Assembly (NCBI GenBank): GCA_037783415.1
Contig: JAZGTN010000007.1
Span: 255,501 to 319,500, forward strand
Reading direction: 5' to 3'
From: Leptasterias polaris
Taxonomy: Eukaryota > Echinodermata > Asteroidea > Forcipulatida > Asteriidae
Length of the DNA stretch: 64,000 nucleotides
Shown: positions 1 through 12,400 of the stretch, piece by piece
Layout of the letters: each line of letters opens with the position of its first letter
Position numbering within the stretch: the stretch's first letter is position 1
Position numbers and translations under genes: made by a program
Notes under the pieces: generated by a model
Databases searched by the model: none
Seen by the model: only the letters and a program-made list of their open reading frames with translations
Told to the model about the DNA's origin: nothing

Positions 1-600
1 TTTCATTCCAACAATGCCGCAATGTGTTGGTACTTTCGGTCCAACAGACGTCGGCGTCGTACAAACGTTTTTCTGTGTGGCCGCGTATTCGTTCCGAAAA
101 TGCTGCAATCAGATTTACTGTCAATGCTGTTGTACAAACGGCATTCACCCAACCTCTATTGTGTGGTGAACTTTGAGGGTTTTTATTGTACAGAATATCT
201 CCGAAGTGTGCTTGACGTACTATTATGGCTTGACGTACTATTTAAGGATGGGATAATTAAGTACCAATGTTTGTTGGCCAACCTATACGAATTGCACTTT
301 CGTTTGTTTCATTAAACGTTCAAATATTCATTTTTTAATTGCCTCTTTTTAGTCAAATAAAAAAAATTATCCTTGAAAACAAGGTAATGACCCTTGAAAA
401 CAAAACTAACATTATTTAAGAAGAGGATAGATGTTTTAAACAAATATCTTATGAACGAGATTATAAGTTTGAAATAAATAAAAAGAACTTTAAAACAAAA
501 TCTTATGAACGAGATTAACAAATTAAAGGTTTGAAATAATGGAAAAGAATTTTATATACAAAAAGAAACACATTACAAAAACTTAAACAAATATATATAA
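1..600. other. No gene recognised; AT-rich left edge
   Basis: An open frame enters from the left edge in frame 2 and closes near 168, but it matches no family I know and has no convincing splice site. The remainder is AT-rich with short internal repeats of a motif containing TCTTATGAACGAGATTA (near 448 and 501). The missing 3' exons of the SLC46-like gene could lie to the left of this edge. Confidence 0.3.
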
Positions 601-1310
601 TGAAACATTTTGTTACGTCTTCCCGGGTGTGGGGATTATTTGCGTAAGGTATATATAAAGGCGACGCTAGTTTTGGTATTAGTCACCGGTAGAGGGCGCA
701 ACATCTACTGGCTCGGAGGGACTTAGACTGGTAACCTGTCTTTATCAGCAAGGATCCTCATTGTGGGACGTCGGATGTTCATGCTAGGAGGGCCTGGGTT
801 CGTGTTGCAATATCTTCAGACAGTGCGTGGACCATTGTTTCTGGCCGCTGATTGGGCCGGACTTCATATTATTAACAATGCACAGCGTTGGCTGAATGGA
901 TGGACGAAGGTCGGTATCAATTTACGTTGGTCTTTTCTGCATGGCTCTACACGCCCATGTGGTTACGGTTTCATTCATGCTTCGAATAGTGTGAACGCTC
1001 CAAAAGGCAACAAAATGACGTCTTTGTGTCAATGTACCGACACCGGGTGGCGCCTGGCGTTCTTCTGTGTGCTGTTAAACATGCGTCTTGTGCGGCGGTG
1101 CGCCTTTTCTGCTGACGTTTGAAATTTTTGGGGGTCATTTTAGGGTCCTGCGTCTTGTCCGCCGAGCGCCTTATCCGCAAGAAAATACGGTACATGGTGC
1201 TATGTCATGTATGTAAAGGAATAGGTCTCATACTTCAAAATGTAACTCCACATACCATGTATAGGAAAAATACTGTGCGCTTTGAGACGCCCCTCGGGTA
1301 AAAAAGCATT
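601..1310 (+). other. GC-richer block with a TATA-like box, unresolved
   Basis: Base composition rises here compared with both flanks. TATATAAA at 652-659 lies downstream of a TGTTACG start near 611 and is followed by a TAGAGGGCGC motif that recurs at about 1921. The arrangement could be a decayed LTR or promoter-bearing repeat. No tRNA primer site, second LTR or pol domain is visible, so it stays unassigned. Confidence 0.2.
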
Positions 1311-1739
1311 ATTTAAGAACTCAGTCTTATTGTTATGAGCTAGTCTTAAAGACATCTCAAATGTTGATACTGTAGGGTTAGAAGAATATTTTCTTTTGCA
1401 AACAATTTTTTGAACTAAAACACCATCACCTGGTGTAAAACTTTTGTTTGAATCTGTTCTCGCCTCTTTTGCCTCACAAGGCTAAATAAATAATAATACA
1501 ATAAAAACCTTCAGGCTACTAGACACTTTCCTGAATGCTAATCCCCTAAATAGATCTTATAAAAGAGATCTGTCTACAGCTGACGTTCAGGGAATTATTC
1601 CCTCAAACAAACTATTCAGACTCAATGTTTTGTCAATACTGAATGGAAACACTTCAGTAGTAAATGATTATTAGGGAAATGAACTATTATAACTCTCTTA
1701 ATGTGCTATATAATAGAAATCATTCACTGAAACTGTAAT

Positions 1740-2110
1740 GTGGGCTCGCTGTATCCAATGTTTCTGATTAGATTTGGCCAAGTGGTTTCTTTCCCTTCCT
1801 TTCACCTCTGTGGACCCTGGTTTGAATCCCACCTCGGACCAGAGTCTTGCATGTGGATTGGGTTTCAGTCCCTACCTGATTTAGTCTTGTTTGGCGATGC
1901 ATTTTTTTTGTTTAAGACACCAGTAGAGGGCGCCACATTGACTGGGCAAGTCTATAAATCTGGATTTGTTTTATACAGACATCTCTTCTCCAGTAATTCG
2001 TGTTGCCAGTCAAGACTATACCTGATCGCTTGGATTTTGCCAATTTGGGGTTTTCCTCCCACACCTAAAACTGAAAATTTCTTCTCACTTCATATTCATC
2101 CTGTTATTAG
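1740..2110 (+). repeat. Possible tRNA-derived SINE
   Basis: A B-box-like GGTTTGAATCCCACC lies at about 1818 after a tRNA-like segment. The 3' part has a CCTCCCAC...TAAAACTGAAAATTTC tail that I associate with echinoderm SINEs. The long frame read through this stretch is therefore not taken as a gene. Confidence 0.35.
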
Positions 2111-2202
2111 AACTAATTGTGCTATTGGATGTAATAAAATAAAACAATATACTAAACAAAAATGTATAATTTTTTTTTACAGTGACCCAAGATCTAGACA
2201 GA

Positions 2203-2476
2203 GTATACAGCAATCCTTCACCGATCTTGAACTCTTGGTGGCAGCAGATACCGCCATTATTGCGGTGGTACCTGGGTGGTACTGCGCTGCCTAGCGACGG
2301 GTTTAAGCGATTTGCAAAGTGAAAGTCCAATAACCCGCGACTGATCAAATGATCGCCGTGTAGCCCAAACCTTATACCAGTCGCTAGGCAGCGCAGTACC
2401 ACCCAGGTACACCGCAGTAATGGAGGCATATCTGCTGCCACCAAGAGTTCAAGATCGGTGAAGGATTGCTGTATAC
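2203..2476. mobile_element. Fold-back MITE with about 95-bp arms
   Basis: The left arm (2203-2298) is the reverse complement of the right arm (about 2380-2476), apart from a few mismatches around 2255-2265 and 2412-2425. A spacer of about 80 bp separates them. The outer ends read TACAGCAATCC and GGATTGCTGTA, each bordered by TA, which fits a TA target-site duplication. The right end stops about 16 bases from the 5' splice site of exon 2 of the SLC46-like gene, so the hairpin would sit at the very start of that intron in the pre-mRNA. Confidence 0.8.
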
Positions 2477-2492
2477 AAATTCAATCACTTAC

Positions 2493-3993
2493 CAACATAA
2501 AGAAGAAATGAATTTGTTGTGGCAAGAGCAGATGCCAGCAGCAGACCAATACCAGAAGTCAGTCCAATACGAATGAACCAAGATTCAGATGTACATGGAG
2601 ATAGCAACTTGATGGCAATAACTGAAGCTGTAAGAATCAAATCAAGCAAGTAAAAATAAACATAGTATTCATTTCTTAAAAGGAGTCTAGGAAATAAGAA
2701 ATGTAAGAAGGGGTTGGAGGAAAGCCATGGGTCAAAATGGAGTCATTAGAGTCTCTATTCTTGTGGTCAAAGCCTTTTATTTAGAGATCTTACATATACC
2801 AGATTACAGAATAATAACAAGTGCCCATTAAATTATAAATTGTTGCGGTTTCTGCTGCTAAAATATAGGGTTTGAAATCCCACTAGCCATCGGGCTAGCT
2901 CGGTGGACTAATGGTAAGACATCTGCTCTACCGTGGCAAAGGTCATGGGTTCAAGTCCCACCCAAGTGATATGCCTTGAGTGGTTTTTTTTCACAAGTCT
3001 ACACAGTGCTTAATACACGTCGAATAAGGGCAAAAACCAAATACTTGTTAGTAACAAGTACCTACCTATAGCAGGAGTAATGTAACCCACTACTCTATAC
3101 ATGCTGACATCGTTATGCGTCCAGCAAAATGGAGTCCAGTGCCCATAAGAGACCATCACTGACAACAACTCCTCATGAACAATGACATATAAAAAGAGAC
3201 AAACAAGAAGGAGTAGTAACTTCAAACGACGCCCGTTTGCATTTTGCTTGAAGAGGTAAAAGACACTCGGGAAGATTTCCTTGAAGATGTTGCGTTGAAT
3301 TTGCTGAGGTTGATAGGATTCAAGAAGGAGGTATGGAAGGGTGATGTAGATGAGGGAGAGTAATGCTGGGATGCACACAAGGAGGAAAGCTAAGGAGTAA
3401 TCTTCAGTTTGATGGAGGAAGACGTCAATTGAAATGAAGGCAATACCGAGTCCAAGATATCTCATAAGATCAACAAGTACAAATCGGATGCTCCTGTTGC
3501 TTTGTTTATGAATTGTAACATCAGCAATATACGAGAAACAAACCCCAACGACTAGGGCTGTGCCACCACACACTCCAAGAACACCTTCAGTGACAAGAAG
3601 AAGTGCTAGAGGTAGTCTAAGATATACAATCAAGAAGGTCAATGAAGAGGCTGTGATGTGTCCAACTGAACTGATGATTAGCAACGGTCTGCGACCAATG
3701 AAATCACTTATTGTAGTCAGGATTAAAGCACTAACTATTGGGATAAGTGTTGCCTCATACCACATGTACGTTATCAATGTATCTGCCGTGGTTTCAATCT
3801 TGAATTGTGTTAGATCTTTCCCACTATTATTTGAGCATAGAGTACTCTCGTTTAATGGTGCTGTGTTGTTAGATTTCTCCGTCAACCTGTACTCTATATA
3901 TCGGCTATGCAGTGTCTTCATTCCCCCTTGGACCAAGAATAGAAGGAATACCACAGGTTCTATGGTGACTGGACGCTTGCTTAAGGAATTCAT
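2493..3993 (-). CDS. SLC46-like (proton-coupled folate transporter family) MFS transporter, 5' part
   Basis: Two coding exons on the minus strand. Exon 1 is 3993 to 3066 (ATG; donor GTAGGT; 309 codons plus 1 nt). Exon 2 is 2627 to 2493 (acceptor TTCTTACAG, donor GTAAGT, phase 1 in and out). The roughly 354 residues seen begin with VTIEPVVFLLFL, the typical SLC46 TM1 start. An N-glycosylatable loop (NNT, NES) follows, then SDFIGRRPLL (the MFS loop 2-3 signature), several further hydrophobic segments and a central cytoplasmic loop. SLC46 members are proton-linked plasma- or lysosomal-membrane carriers of folates, heme or related solutes; the substrate here cannot be told. Family members run to 450-500 residues, so about 100 residues (last two TM segments and tail) are missing and no matching exon is visible down to position 1. 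A CAG acceptor at 4059-4061 suggests a separate 5' UTR exon upstream. Confidence 0.8.
2840..2990 (+). repeat. tRNA-derived SINE
   Basis: A tRNA-like head has an A-box-like TGGACTAATGG near 2913 and a B-box GGTTCAAGTCCC near 2949. The head is preceded by a TGCTAAAATA segment. The same order of blocks recurs on the opposite strand at 4145-4300, showing a dispersed family. The copy lies in the intron between exons 1 and 2 of the SLC46-like gene. Confidence 0.6.
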
Positions 3994-4144
3994 CTCATAT
4001 GTTGTTGTGGTAGGCTGTTATTTCAGAAGACATACACCTCTTTTTTGTCGGTGATCGCCTGAAAAATAAAAGATGATTATGAAAGAGCTTTTAAGATTTC
4101 ATTTGATAAACTTATTAAATTTTGTGAAATTCTAAAAAGTCCAC

Positions 4145-4300
4145 TATAATCACTCAGGTGGGATTAGAACCCATAACCTTTCCCATGCTAAAAATGTGCA
4201 TTAGTCATGCAATTTTTTTTACCACTAGACCACCAAGCAAGCTCGGTGGCTAGAGGCAGTTCAAATCCTGTATTTTAGCAGTGGGTATCGCAACGATTTA
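4145..4300 (-). repeat. tRNA-derived SINE, second copy
   Basis: Read on the minus strand this has TGGTCTAGTGGTAA (A-box region) and ATGGGTTCTAATCCC (B-box), with an internal A-rich expansion. Upstream lies GTTGCGATACCCACTGCTAA, matching the head flank of the copy at 2840-2990. It lies just upstream of the SLC46-like coding start. Confidence 0.5.
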
Positions 4301-5480
4301 ATTAAGTTTTCATCAAGGAAAAGACTATTATTTGGTTTTTACCCATACACCAATGTGTTTTAAGCACTGTACTAGAACTTTCTTCATGAGTCCTGTGAAA
4401 AAAAAAATCCACTCTGGTGGTATAAAAGAAAGTTGTTCTCTAGAATGATGTGCAGACCCATTTGTTGTTGATATCCAATAACGTAATTTTTTGAATTCTT
4501 TTCTGAACGAGTATCAAATGATTTGACATTTGACACCATTTTTAACGTGATTCCCCTCCCCACTTTCTCATTTTTTAAGGACTCTATGGTAGGCCTAGTA
4601 GTAGTAGTATCACTATCAGTATCAGTATCACCTTCTTGTCGCTTTAATTTTAAATATTTTAAAACATGTACAAACAATGTCTAACTAATATTTTGTTTAC
4701 GGTTCAATAAAGAAGAGGACTCCAGTGTGTTCACTACAGACATGGGGCTGCGAATCTGTGAGTAAAGGTCTCGACAAAAGCTGCCTCCCTAAACCACACT
4801 GTTCTGTATTTAGCTATACAAAGTATGAATCTTTGTTGTAGTGTAATACTAATACAGTTACAGTATCACCTTTTTTTATTGGGAGAGCCAACGAAGTCCC
4901 ACATCACTCTGGCTGGGCAGTAGGCCTTGCTTGTGGGTGGCAGACCCACATATGGCTTCATTTCTGGGTTGATCTACAGTTTATTTAGCAGATCGTGTCT
5001 AATGCAATGAAATGGAAGCAAATCGGAAGCAAATCGGAAGCAAATCAGGAAACATACCCGCGATACTTACGTTTTTCCTCACACTCACACTCACAGGTCT
5101 ATTTTCCGCTCCTCTCCTCTCCAACTTGTTGTTGTAGTGGTAGCGCCCTCCATCGGCAAGAAAATAATGTCATAGTCTTTCCGGCCGGGTAAAAATTAAA
5201 GGTCTAATACATTTTGTTTGAGAACACAATCACTTTTAAATCGCCCAAACCATTAGATATAGACCATTGTGGCTAAATAAAATGAATTATAGCCAAATTT
5301 CCTTTGAAATTAGCCCATATTTGTCTCTATTTATAGTTTATACAAAATGGCTCATTTCACCTAGTAGTGGTAATTAGCTACATGTAGGTCCAAGGCTAAG
5401 TAATTGTTGTACAGTTCCTATGGGAAAACTGGGAGAGCTGGTCCTTGGTGGATTTTTTTTTTCAGTGAAAAACAACCCCG
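4301..5480. other. No gene seen
   Basis: Short frames only, none resembling a protein family. A 12-bp unit (GGAAGCAAATC) is repeated three times near 5012-5048. The segment at 4880-4990 has mildly higher GC without recognisable content. Confidence 0.4.
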
Positions 5481-6190
5481 ATGGTAACAACGGCTCAGAG
5501 GCAGGTCAACACTCTCAGAAATTTTAAATCTCTGTTTTAAGTTTGTACCATATCTAGCTCTTTCTTTATATTTATATATTTTTGTCCAATTTTGTAAAAT
5601 TTTATCTTTTATAATCTTTTACCTCGCCCTACTATACTGATGGGGGAGGGGGGGGGGGGCATTTTTCGTCCATTGTCTCTTTTTGTTATTAACCAATTGT
5701 ACTTAATCGTTTACTGCTATTGGTGATTTTATTATTATGGTTCCGTTTTAATGTGAGTATTGGTTAGCCTGCAATTTGCCGTTTTTTGACGGTTACTGGC
5801 TTCCGTTTAGAGCTTATTTTAAAGTTATCTTTGCTTTTTATACTTGCCTCTTTTTAATGAATTTTTAATTGATATGCGATATGGTGTAATCCTTTGTGAT
5901 TGCTTATAGACTTTTTAAATTATTTGACTCATGTTTTAATTTTCATGTACCCTGCTTTGGACAAGTGTTTAACATTTGTGTCTTTTTTCGTTTTACCTTG
6001 TAAGTTTTTTGCTTTTGTTTTACACTTGTTTTTGTCTTTATTCATGGATTTTCTTAGTGCTCTGTATTTTTCTATTTCCTTTTTTTTTTTTTTTTTTTTT
6101 TTTTACTGCCTGTACACAGGGCCCTTAAGGATAGCAGTTGTATTACTGATAAGGCTACCCTGTCTAAATAAATCAATAAATAAATAACAA
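5481..6190 (+). repeat. Probable LINE 3' end (CR1-like tail)
   Basis: T-rich sequence leads through a pure T run (about 6080-6104) to CAGGGCCCTTAAGGATA and CTACCCTGTCTAAATAAA, ending in repeated AAATAAATC. This looks like the 3' untranslated end of a CR1-type LINE. No coding part is attached, consistent with 5' truncation. The G run near 5642-5660 lies within it. Confidence 0.35.
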
Positions 6191-6340
6191 GACAGGTGTA
6201 GTTGGGGGATTATGGATTTTTTTTTTTTAGAAAAAAAAGTGTTACTCAATAAGTCCACCATGGCATAGACTTGACTCAAGTCCCAATCCCGTGCAAGGCC
6301 CTTCCTTGCCTCATCGTCAGAAAACTATTGTTTTGCGCTC

Positions 6341-6384
6341 TGCATTCCCCAACCTGTTCCGCGCGGAACAGGTTGGGGAATGCA
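6341..6384. repeat. Perfect 44-bp palindrome, no spacer
   Basis: Positions 6341-6362 are exactly the reverse complement of 6363-6384, centred on CGCG. Symmetry stops abruptly outside. No flanking duplication or transposon end is visible. Confidence 0.9.
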
Positions 6385-9300
6385 TGCCAGGTCTGAAAGT
6401 GAACTGTAGTCAAAGAATAACACTACACGACAGTTTCACCCCTTGTTCAAAATGGCACGCCCCAATAAAAACACGGCATAATTCGAGATCCAAACACATG
6501 TTCACGTAACTTTTCATTTTCAAGACATTTTTCTACACAACCATAACTATTTCCACTTTGGTGGTTTAAAAACTAAAATGATATCACATAAATTTACAAG
6601 ATAGTCCGGCAGCCAAAAGGCACTTTTTACCTGAACCTTGCAGCGGAGGATATATAACAGGTTTTGACTGATTTATGTTCAGTAGACCTTGTACAAACAG
6701 AATCTGCATGATGACACCCTGTGAAGTTTGGGCAATTCGAGATATAGGCGGAATATTCCTCCAATTTTATAATCCAGAATAGTCATGATATCAGGCTAAC
6801 TATTGGTGGCGCTGTTTGCTTTTTATGTAACTTTAAAGTTAATTGAAATATTGCAAGTACAAAACATATTATTTGCATCACTTTAAATCGTACACAAAAA
6901 CATTTGTAACAAAACATTGTTTATACTTTCCAAATATGTTTTAAAACATATTTTTAAAGAAAAGAATATTTCCAAATAATTTCAAGTTGTAGAAAGAGCC
7001 TGCAGTAGCTTGACACTTATCAGACTGGTACCATTCTGGTGCAATTTGTGAAATATTTGATATAGAGTCTGGGTACACGCTGATGTAAACAACGGGACAC
7101 GTGGAGAGAATTAGCCACATGATTATAGCTGTCTCGCTGAACATTCGACTGTTATAGGGCATAAGGGTAAATATTGTTTAGCAGCTATATTTTAACACGA
7201 ACTTCCAAAGATAATATATCATTACATTCATATAACAAGTATTGTGACTTATTTACAGAGCCAGATTTTCAGCATTATTTGCAATAAGTTTGGATTTATA
7301 AAGACCGCTTACATAAATTATCAGTAACCTGGTCTGACGTGACAAATGAAATAATTGTATTATTATAAATCACATTGAGACCTGCCGTGTATTATATGGA
7401 CTTAGAAAGGAGTTTTAGTAAATTACATTTCCATCACATGGATCAGGACACAATTGTATCCTTACATAACCTGATAATCTGAAACCTCCATCTTCCAGAC
7501 CGGAGAGGATGTTGGGTTTTAGTTTTCGCAACAACTTAAACGGCAAGCAAAACAAACGGAGCTACAGGGACCCAGTCAGCCAAAGAAGCAACGGAGATGC
7601 TAATGATAATAAAATAATGTTGATACTGTCCCATCCATTGACACTGTATCTATTTACTTGTAATTTGAAAATTGTTTTTGTGACAAAACAAATCCAATTT
7701 ATGGTAACTGTGCTGGGCTATCTCCACTTGTGTTATTTTATAACAGGGAAGTGGTCGGGAAATAGTTAAACCGAAATTCTGTGACCCTTTTGACTGTGCG
7801 GGTCAGTAGTGATGGGGGGGGGGGGAGGAGGGGGGATTTTTCAGATTCTTTGTACGCTTCCTCATCTGTTGCATGTGGGTCGATTAAAAGAATCGGGCAA
7901 ATCTCTGTACATTTTTAAAAGATGTGGGGTTGCAACAAGTGCGTATGGGAAATAACAGAATAAACGTGGGTGTCCGGGTATGTTTGTTTTTAGGAGTCAC
8001 AAGGCGTTTATCCTTTGTTGTCTTCCAAGAAAGGTAGATCCAAAAATATTTCTGAAAGTCTGTGGTCGCTCTGAATAAGAGGCAATAATCTGTTGATTAC
8101 CTGTGATATAACCTATTGTCCGGTTTTAGGTTGTCGTGAACACGAGAGGTGTTTTGGAGTTTTGTTTTACTTCTGGTTTCATACGATGTGATACTTTTAC
8201 GATCTGCGTGTTCATTGCTTTTAAACAACATTGATCATCATTCTCCCTCAAATAATTCATATGAATTACAAAACTCATGAGGTTTGATTGTCCAAAAACG
8301 GTTAAACGCCTGTTACTCATGAACACAAACATACCCAGTGATATATCTTTATTTCCTATAGGCCTACACTACTGTCATAACCCTACATCTTTTTAAGATG
8401 TACAAAGAGATTTGCCTGAATCTTTATATCGACCAATATGCAACTGATGAGGAAGCAAACATGACTTCCGAAAGCTCTCTATTGCTACCCAATGGATATG
8501 AAAAAATATTCTTAATCTCGAACGCCCCCCTCCCTCCCCCTCCCCCACTTTCTCTCAAAATGCAACTCTATCTCCACAGAAATCAATGTAGAAGAGGGTA
8601 CATGTACATTGTACTTCAGGGTTTCTTTAGTCGTACAAATACGCAGGTTGGATTTGAAGAATACTAGGCCTTGGCCACGCCCCTTGATGGATCGTACCCC
8701 ACCCATCATCTATCATCCTTAAATACAATAATGTACGAATCTCTTTCAAAGATTTATTACAAAAAACTATCATAAATAAATGTACTTAGTTTTCTAATAT
8801 CATGTGTGTTTGGATACAGTTACCGCCTCCTCCCACTAGCCACGCCCCTTCAGCATCCTACACCCCCTTTCGCCCAATTTTTTTAAGTTTTTTTTTTACA
8901 TACTACTTCTTGGTAAGCTAATTGTATGTTTTTAGTGCCATTTTGGGGGTTACACGCTTGTATTGGTTGTGTTTACACCATAGGTATTGATAAATATCGA
9001 TAAAAACATTAAATAATCGATATAAAAAATTGCCCAACCCTGAGGAGGGGTCATCACTCAGATTCTTAAACAGTATGACCTTCTTGTGTGGAATCTGCAA
9101 AAAACATTATATATCCAACAAAACATGGTTCACCCCTTTGGCTGCCGGACTAAGAATTTGACTTTTCTACATCTCACTGTGGTTCGAGTACAGACTTCAA
9201 ACCCCCAAACCATTCATGACTCCAATTCTTACATTGTTTGAATGTGAATTTATGAACCATGACCGACCTATTGTGGACCAGGCATATCTTCACATAACGC

Positions 9301-9455
9301 ATTCATTACTTCATATTATCCACATTGTCAACCTCAACAGGCTATTGCAGTGTACTGATCGTTGACTAAAATCGTTGGCTGTGGCACTATTTTAGTTATA
9401 GCGTTTGTGAAGCATTGGATTGTGTACACTAAAGTGACCATAATATATTTAACAA
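6385..9455. other. No gene recognised; upstream region of the SLC16-like gene
   Basis: Frames here are short and unlike known proteins. Simple runs occur: G-rich 7812-7835, C-rich 8525-8550 and poly-T 8888-8898. The last few hundred bases before 9456 should hold the promoter and 5' UTR of the SLC16-like gene, but I see no clear TATA box or initiator. Confidence 0.35.
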
Positions 9456-12400
9456 ATGGAAGGTGGTAAGATCAAACGACTGGTGAAGTATTTTACTGAT
9501 GTAATCCAAGATGGAGGGCTCCATGGTTGGCTTACTGTACTGGCAGCCTTTTCAACTGAGTTTGTTTTGATTGGTGTACTGAAAAGTCTTGCAATGATGC
9601 TACCGATATTACAGGAACAGTTCGATACTAACACGTGGCTAGTGGGATGGATTCTTGCCATTCTGGATTCAAGTGTGGATTTTGCAGGTAAAACTGAACA
9701 GGGTTCTAGCTATCTATATTTTATTTTAAAAAAATCTTCAATATCCATTACAAAAAGTGGCAAACCACAAGATGTTTTGTAATAAATTGATAAAGATTTC
9801 GACATGTATTAGTACATATTAGTACATATTGAGGGCGCTGCACCGTGGCGACCACCCAGTCTTTTTCTGTCCGTGAAATTGTTGGTTTTTCTCTTCTTTT
9901 TTATCGTTGTATGTAATATTTGCTGTTTTGGTAATGGTCCTGTAACGCTTCGTGATGGATGGAATGCACAGTTTGTGGAAATTGTTGTGTTTAGTGACTT
10001 GTTTGAGCTGTTTTTACTGTATGATTCATGCGGGACTAGTGCTACCAGAGAATTCAAGAATATGGCAGCCAATACCAGTACCGGGACTGTTACCCGCACA
10101 CGCACCGCGTATTGTGTATGGGCGGGATACATTAATGGACCGGACCTACATTAATGGACCGGACCTACAATGGAGTCATGCATCGAACACAAAACCTACA
10201 GATTATAAATTCCAGCTGCCATGAAACGTAGAAAGCGGGGAAGGAAAGGTGGTGTTAGAGAACGAAATAAGAGGAGAAAATTTAAGCCAGCTCTACCGTC
10301 AATTATTATCGGTAACACTCGGTCGCTTCGAAACAAACTCGATGAACTAAAATCCTGTTCCATCTTGAGACGTGAGTATCGGGATTCCTGTTTAATGTGC
10401 TTCTCTGAAACTTGGTTCAAGCCGGGCATAGACACGCAACAGTTCAGTCATATTGACGGTTTTACATGCATACGTGGGGATAGAACCGACTCTGGCAAAT
10501 CATGTGGTGGAGGAGTTTGTGTGTATGTAAATGACCGCTGGTGTTCTAATGTTAGCATCAAACAGCAGCAATGCTCTCCAGATTTAGAACTACTTACAGT
10601 TGCGCTCCGTCCTTTTTATCTGCCGCGAGAGTTCCCTCAACTGTTAGTCACAGTTGTTTACATCAGCCCTATACAGCTAACGTAGATGTTGCTGCCAACA
10701 AAATTCATGATGTCATCTCAGATTTGGAAACTTCTTCTCCGGATGCAGTAAAGCTGATTATGGGGGACTTTAACCAATGTGAGTTAACACATACACTTCC
10801 ACATTACCACCAATATGTGGATATGCCGACAAGGGGAGACCGGATCCTTGATAAATGCTATGGAAATGTGCAAGGAGCGTATATCAAGGCTGGCTTGGGA
10901 TCGTCGGATCATAATACTGTACAACTGCTACCCAAGTATGTTCAACGATTGAAACAATCTAAACCACTTGTAAGAACTACCAGGGTGTGGTCAGAGGACA
11001 CTACGGCTGCTCTGAGGGCATGCTTCGAATGTACGGATTGGGAGGTCTTTAAAACATCTGCCACACTGGATGAGGCTACTACGGAAGCGTGTATGACCAT
11101 CATTTTACTGCGTTACCGAGATACTTTATCATTGAAACACAGAATCATACACTAGTTATTACGGTTTTCAGAGTTAAATTTGTCAGAAACACAGAATTCA
11201 AAGATAAAATAATTATATCTTTAAAAAACATAAATCAATGATAACATATCTTGAAAATATGGAAATCGAAGATAAGGTATCTTAGAAGTATTGAAATCAA
11301 TGATAGCATATCTTGGAAATACGGAACTCAATGATAACGTGGAAATAATGGGTCCAGTATTGAAAACGCCCGAAATACTCCTTAATGCTATTGGATTTTA
11401 AGAGATCTGTTCCTAGACATTACCTATTTATTATCATATACAGGCAAACTGACATCCCATGTTGGCTCAAGGGGGTATGGGGCGCCGTTTGACAATTAAT
11501 TGTTTAGCGATTTTTTGACATGTTTCTACCATGGTTTGTAACAATTTGATGTAAACCAAAGAAATCGCTGTCAATTTTTTTGTGGTTTACATACCATGAA
11601 TATACAATCAAAGCTTATAAATTATGGTTTATAAACCATGAAAATTGAATTAATCATAAAACATGGTTTATAAACCATGATTTGTAAACCATGAAAATTT
11701 AGTCAATGAAAATTTAGCTCGAGTCAATTTTTCCTTGTTCAACCCAAAATCATTTAAAATTTACCCAGTCAGTTTCCCTTGTGGTTTCCATGAAAATTTA
11801 AGCACCTTAAAAACATGGTTTATAAACAATTTATTGACAAACGGCGTCCCATGGGGGGGGAGGGCTTCAACATTTACAAGGCCTTGAATCAGTACAATTT
11901 CATGTATTTCCGTAAGTTTCCCAGATACATTGAATTCCGTATTTCCAGTGTATGTTATTATTTAATTCCGTATTTCCAAGATATGTTATCATTGTTTTCA
12001 ATATTTCCAAATATACATTATCTTCGATTTCCATATTTCCAAGATATGTTATCATTGATTTATGTATTTCTTAGATATGTTATCTTTGAATTCTGTGTTT
12101 CTGAAAAATATAACTTTGAAAACCGTAATAACTAGTGTATGATTCTGTGTTTCAATGATAAATTATCTCGGTAACGCAGTAATAAGATGGTCATATACGC
12201 TTCCGTAGGCTACAGAGGCGATTTCGGCATACATCAATTTCTGTGAAGCCATGATCATCCCAGAGAAGGTGTTTCGCATTTACCCGAACAACAAACCTTG
12301 GGTTGGGAGTGATCTCAAGGGTCTTCTCCGTGAAAAACAGGCTGCCTTGAGGAATGGTGACATGTCAGAAAAGAAAAGGATACAGCGAAAGATCAAGAAG

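Noticed and set aside
601..760. LTR retrotransposon 5' end
   Set aside because: A TGTTACG start and a TATA box are suggestive, but no paired LTR, primer-binding site or duplication was found.
763..1122. 119-codon plus-strand frame
   Set aside because: No family resemblance and no splice context; it lies in a GC-richer block that may be a repeat, where long chance frames are likely.
1285..1500. Minus-strand frame with FTPGDGVLVQK, resembling the C-terminal part of a Gypsy-type integrase
   Set aside because: Only about 70 codons with a weak motif, no other pol domains nearby, and the putative LTR at 601 lies on the other strand. Too little to call.
2890..2965. Functional tRNA gene
   Set aside because: A-box and B-box words are present but there is no cloverleaf, and a second copy at 4145-4300 shows that it is a SINE.
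7509..7769. 86-codon plus-strand frame
   Set aside because: No recognisable domain, no splice sites, and AT-rich chance composition in the second half.
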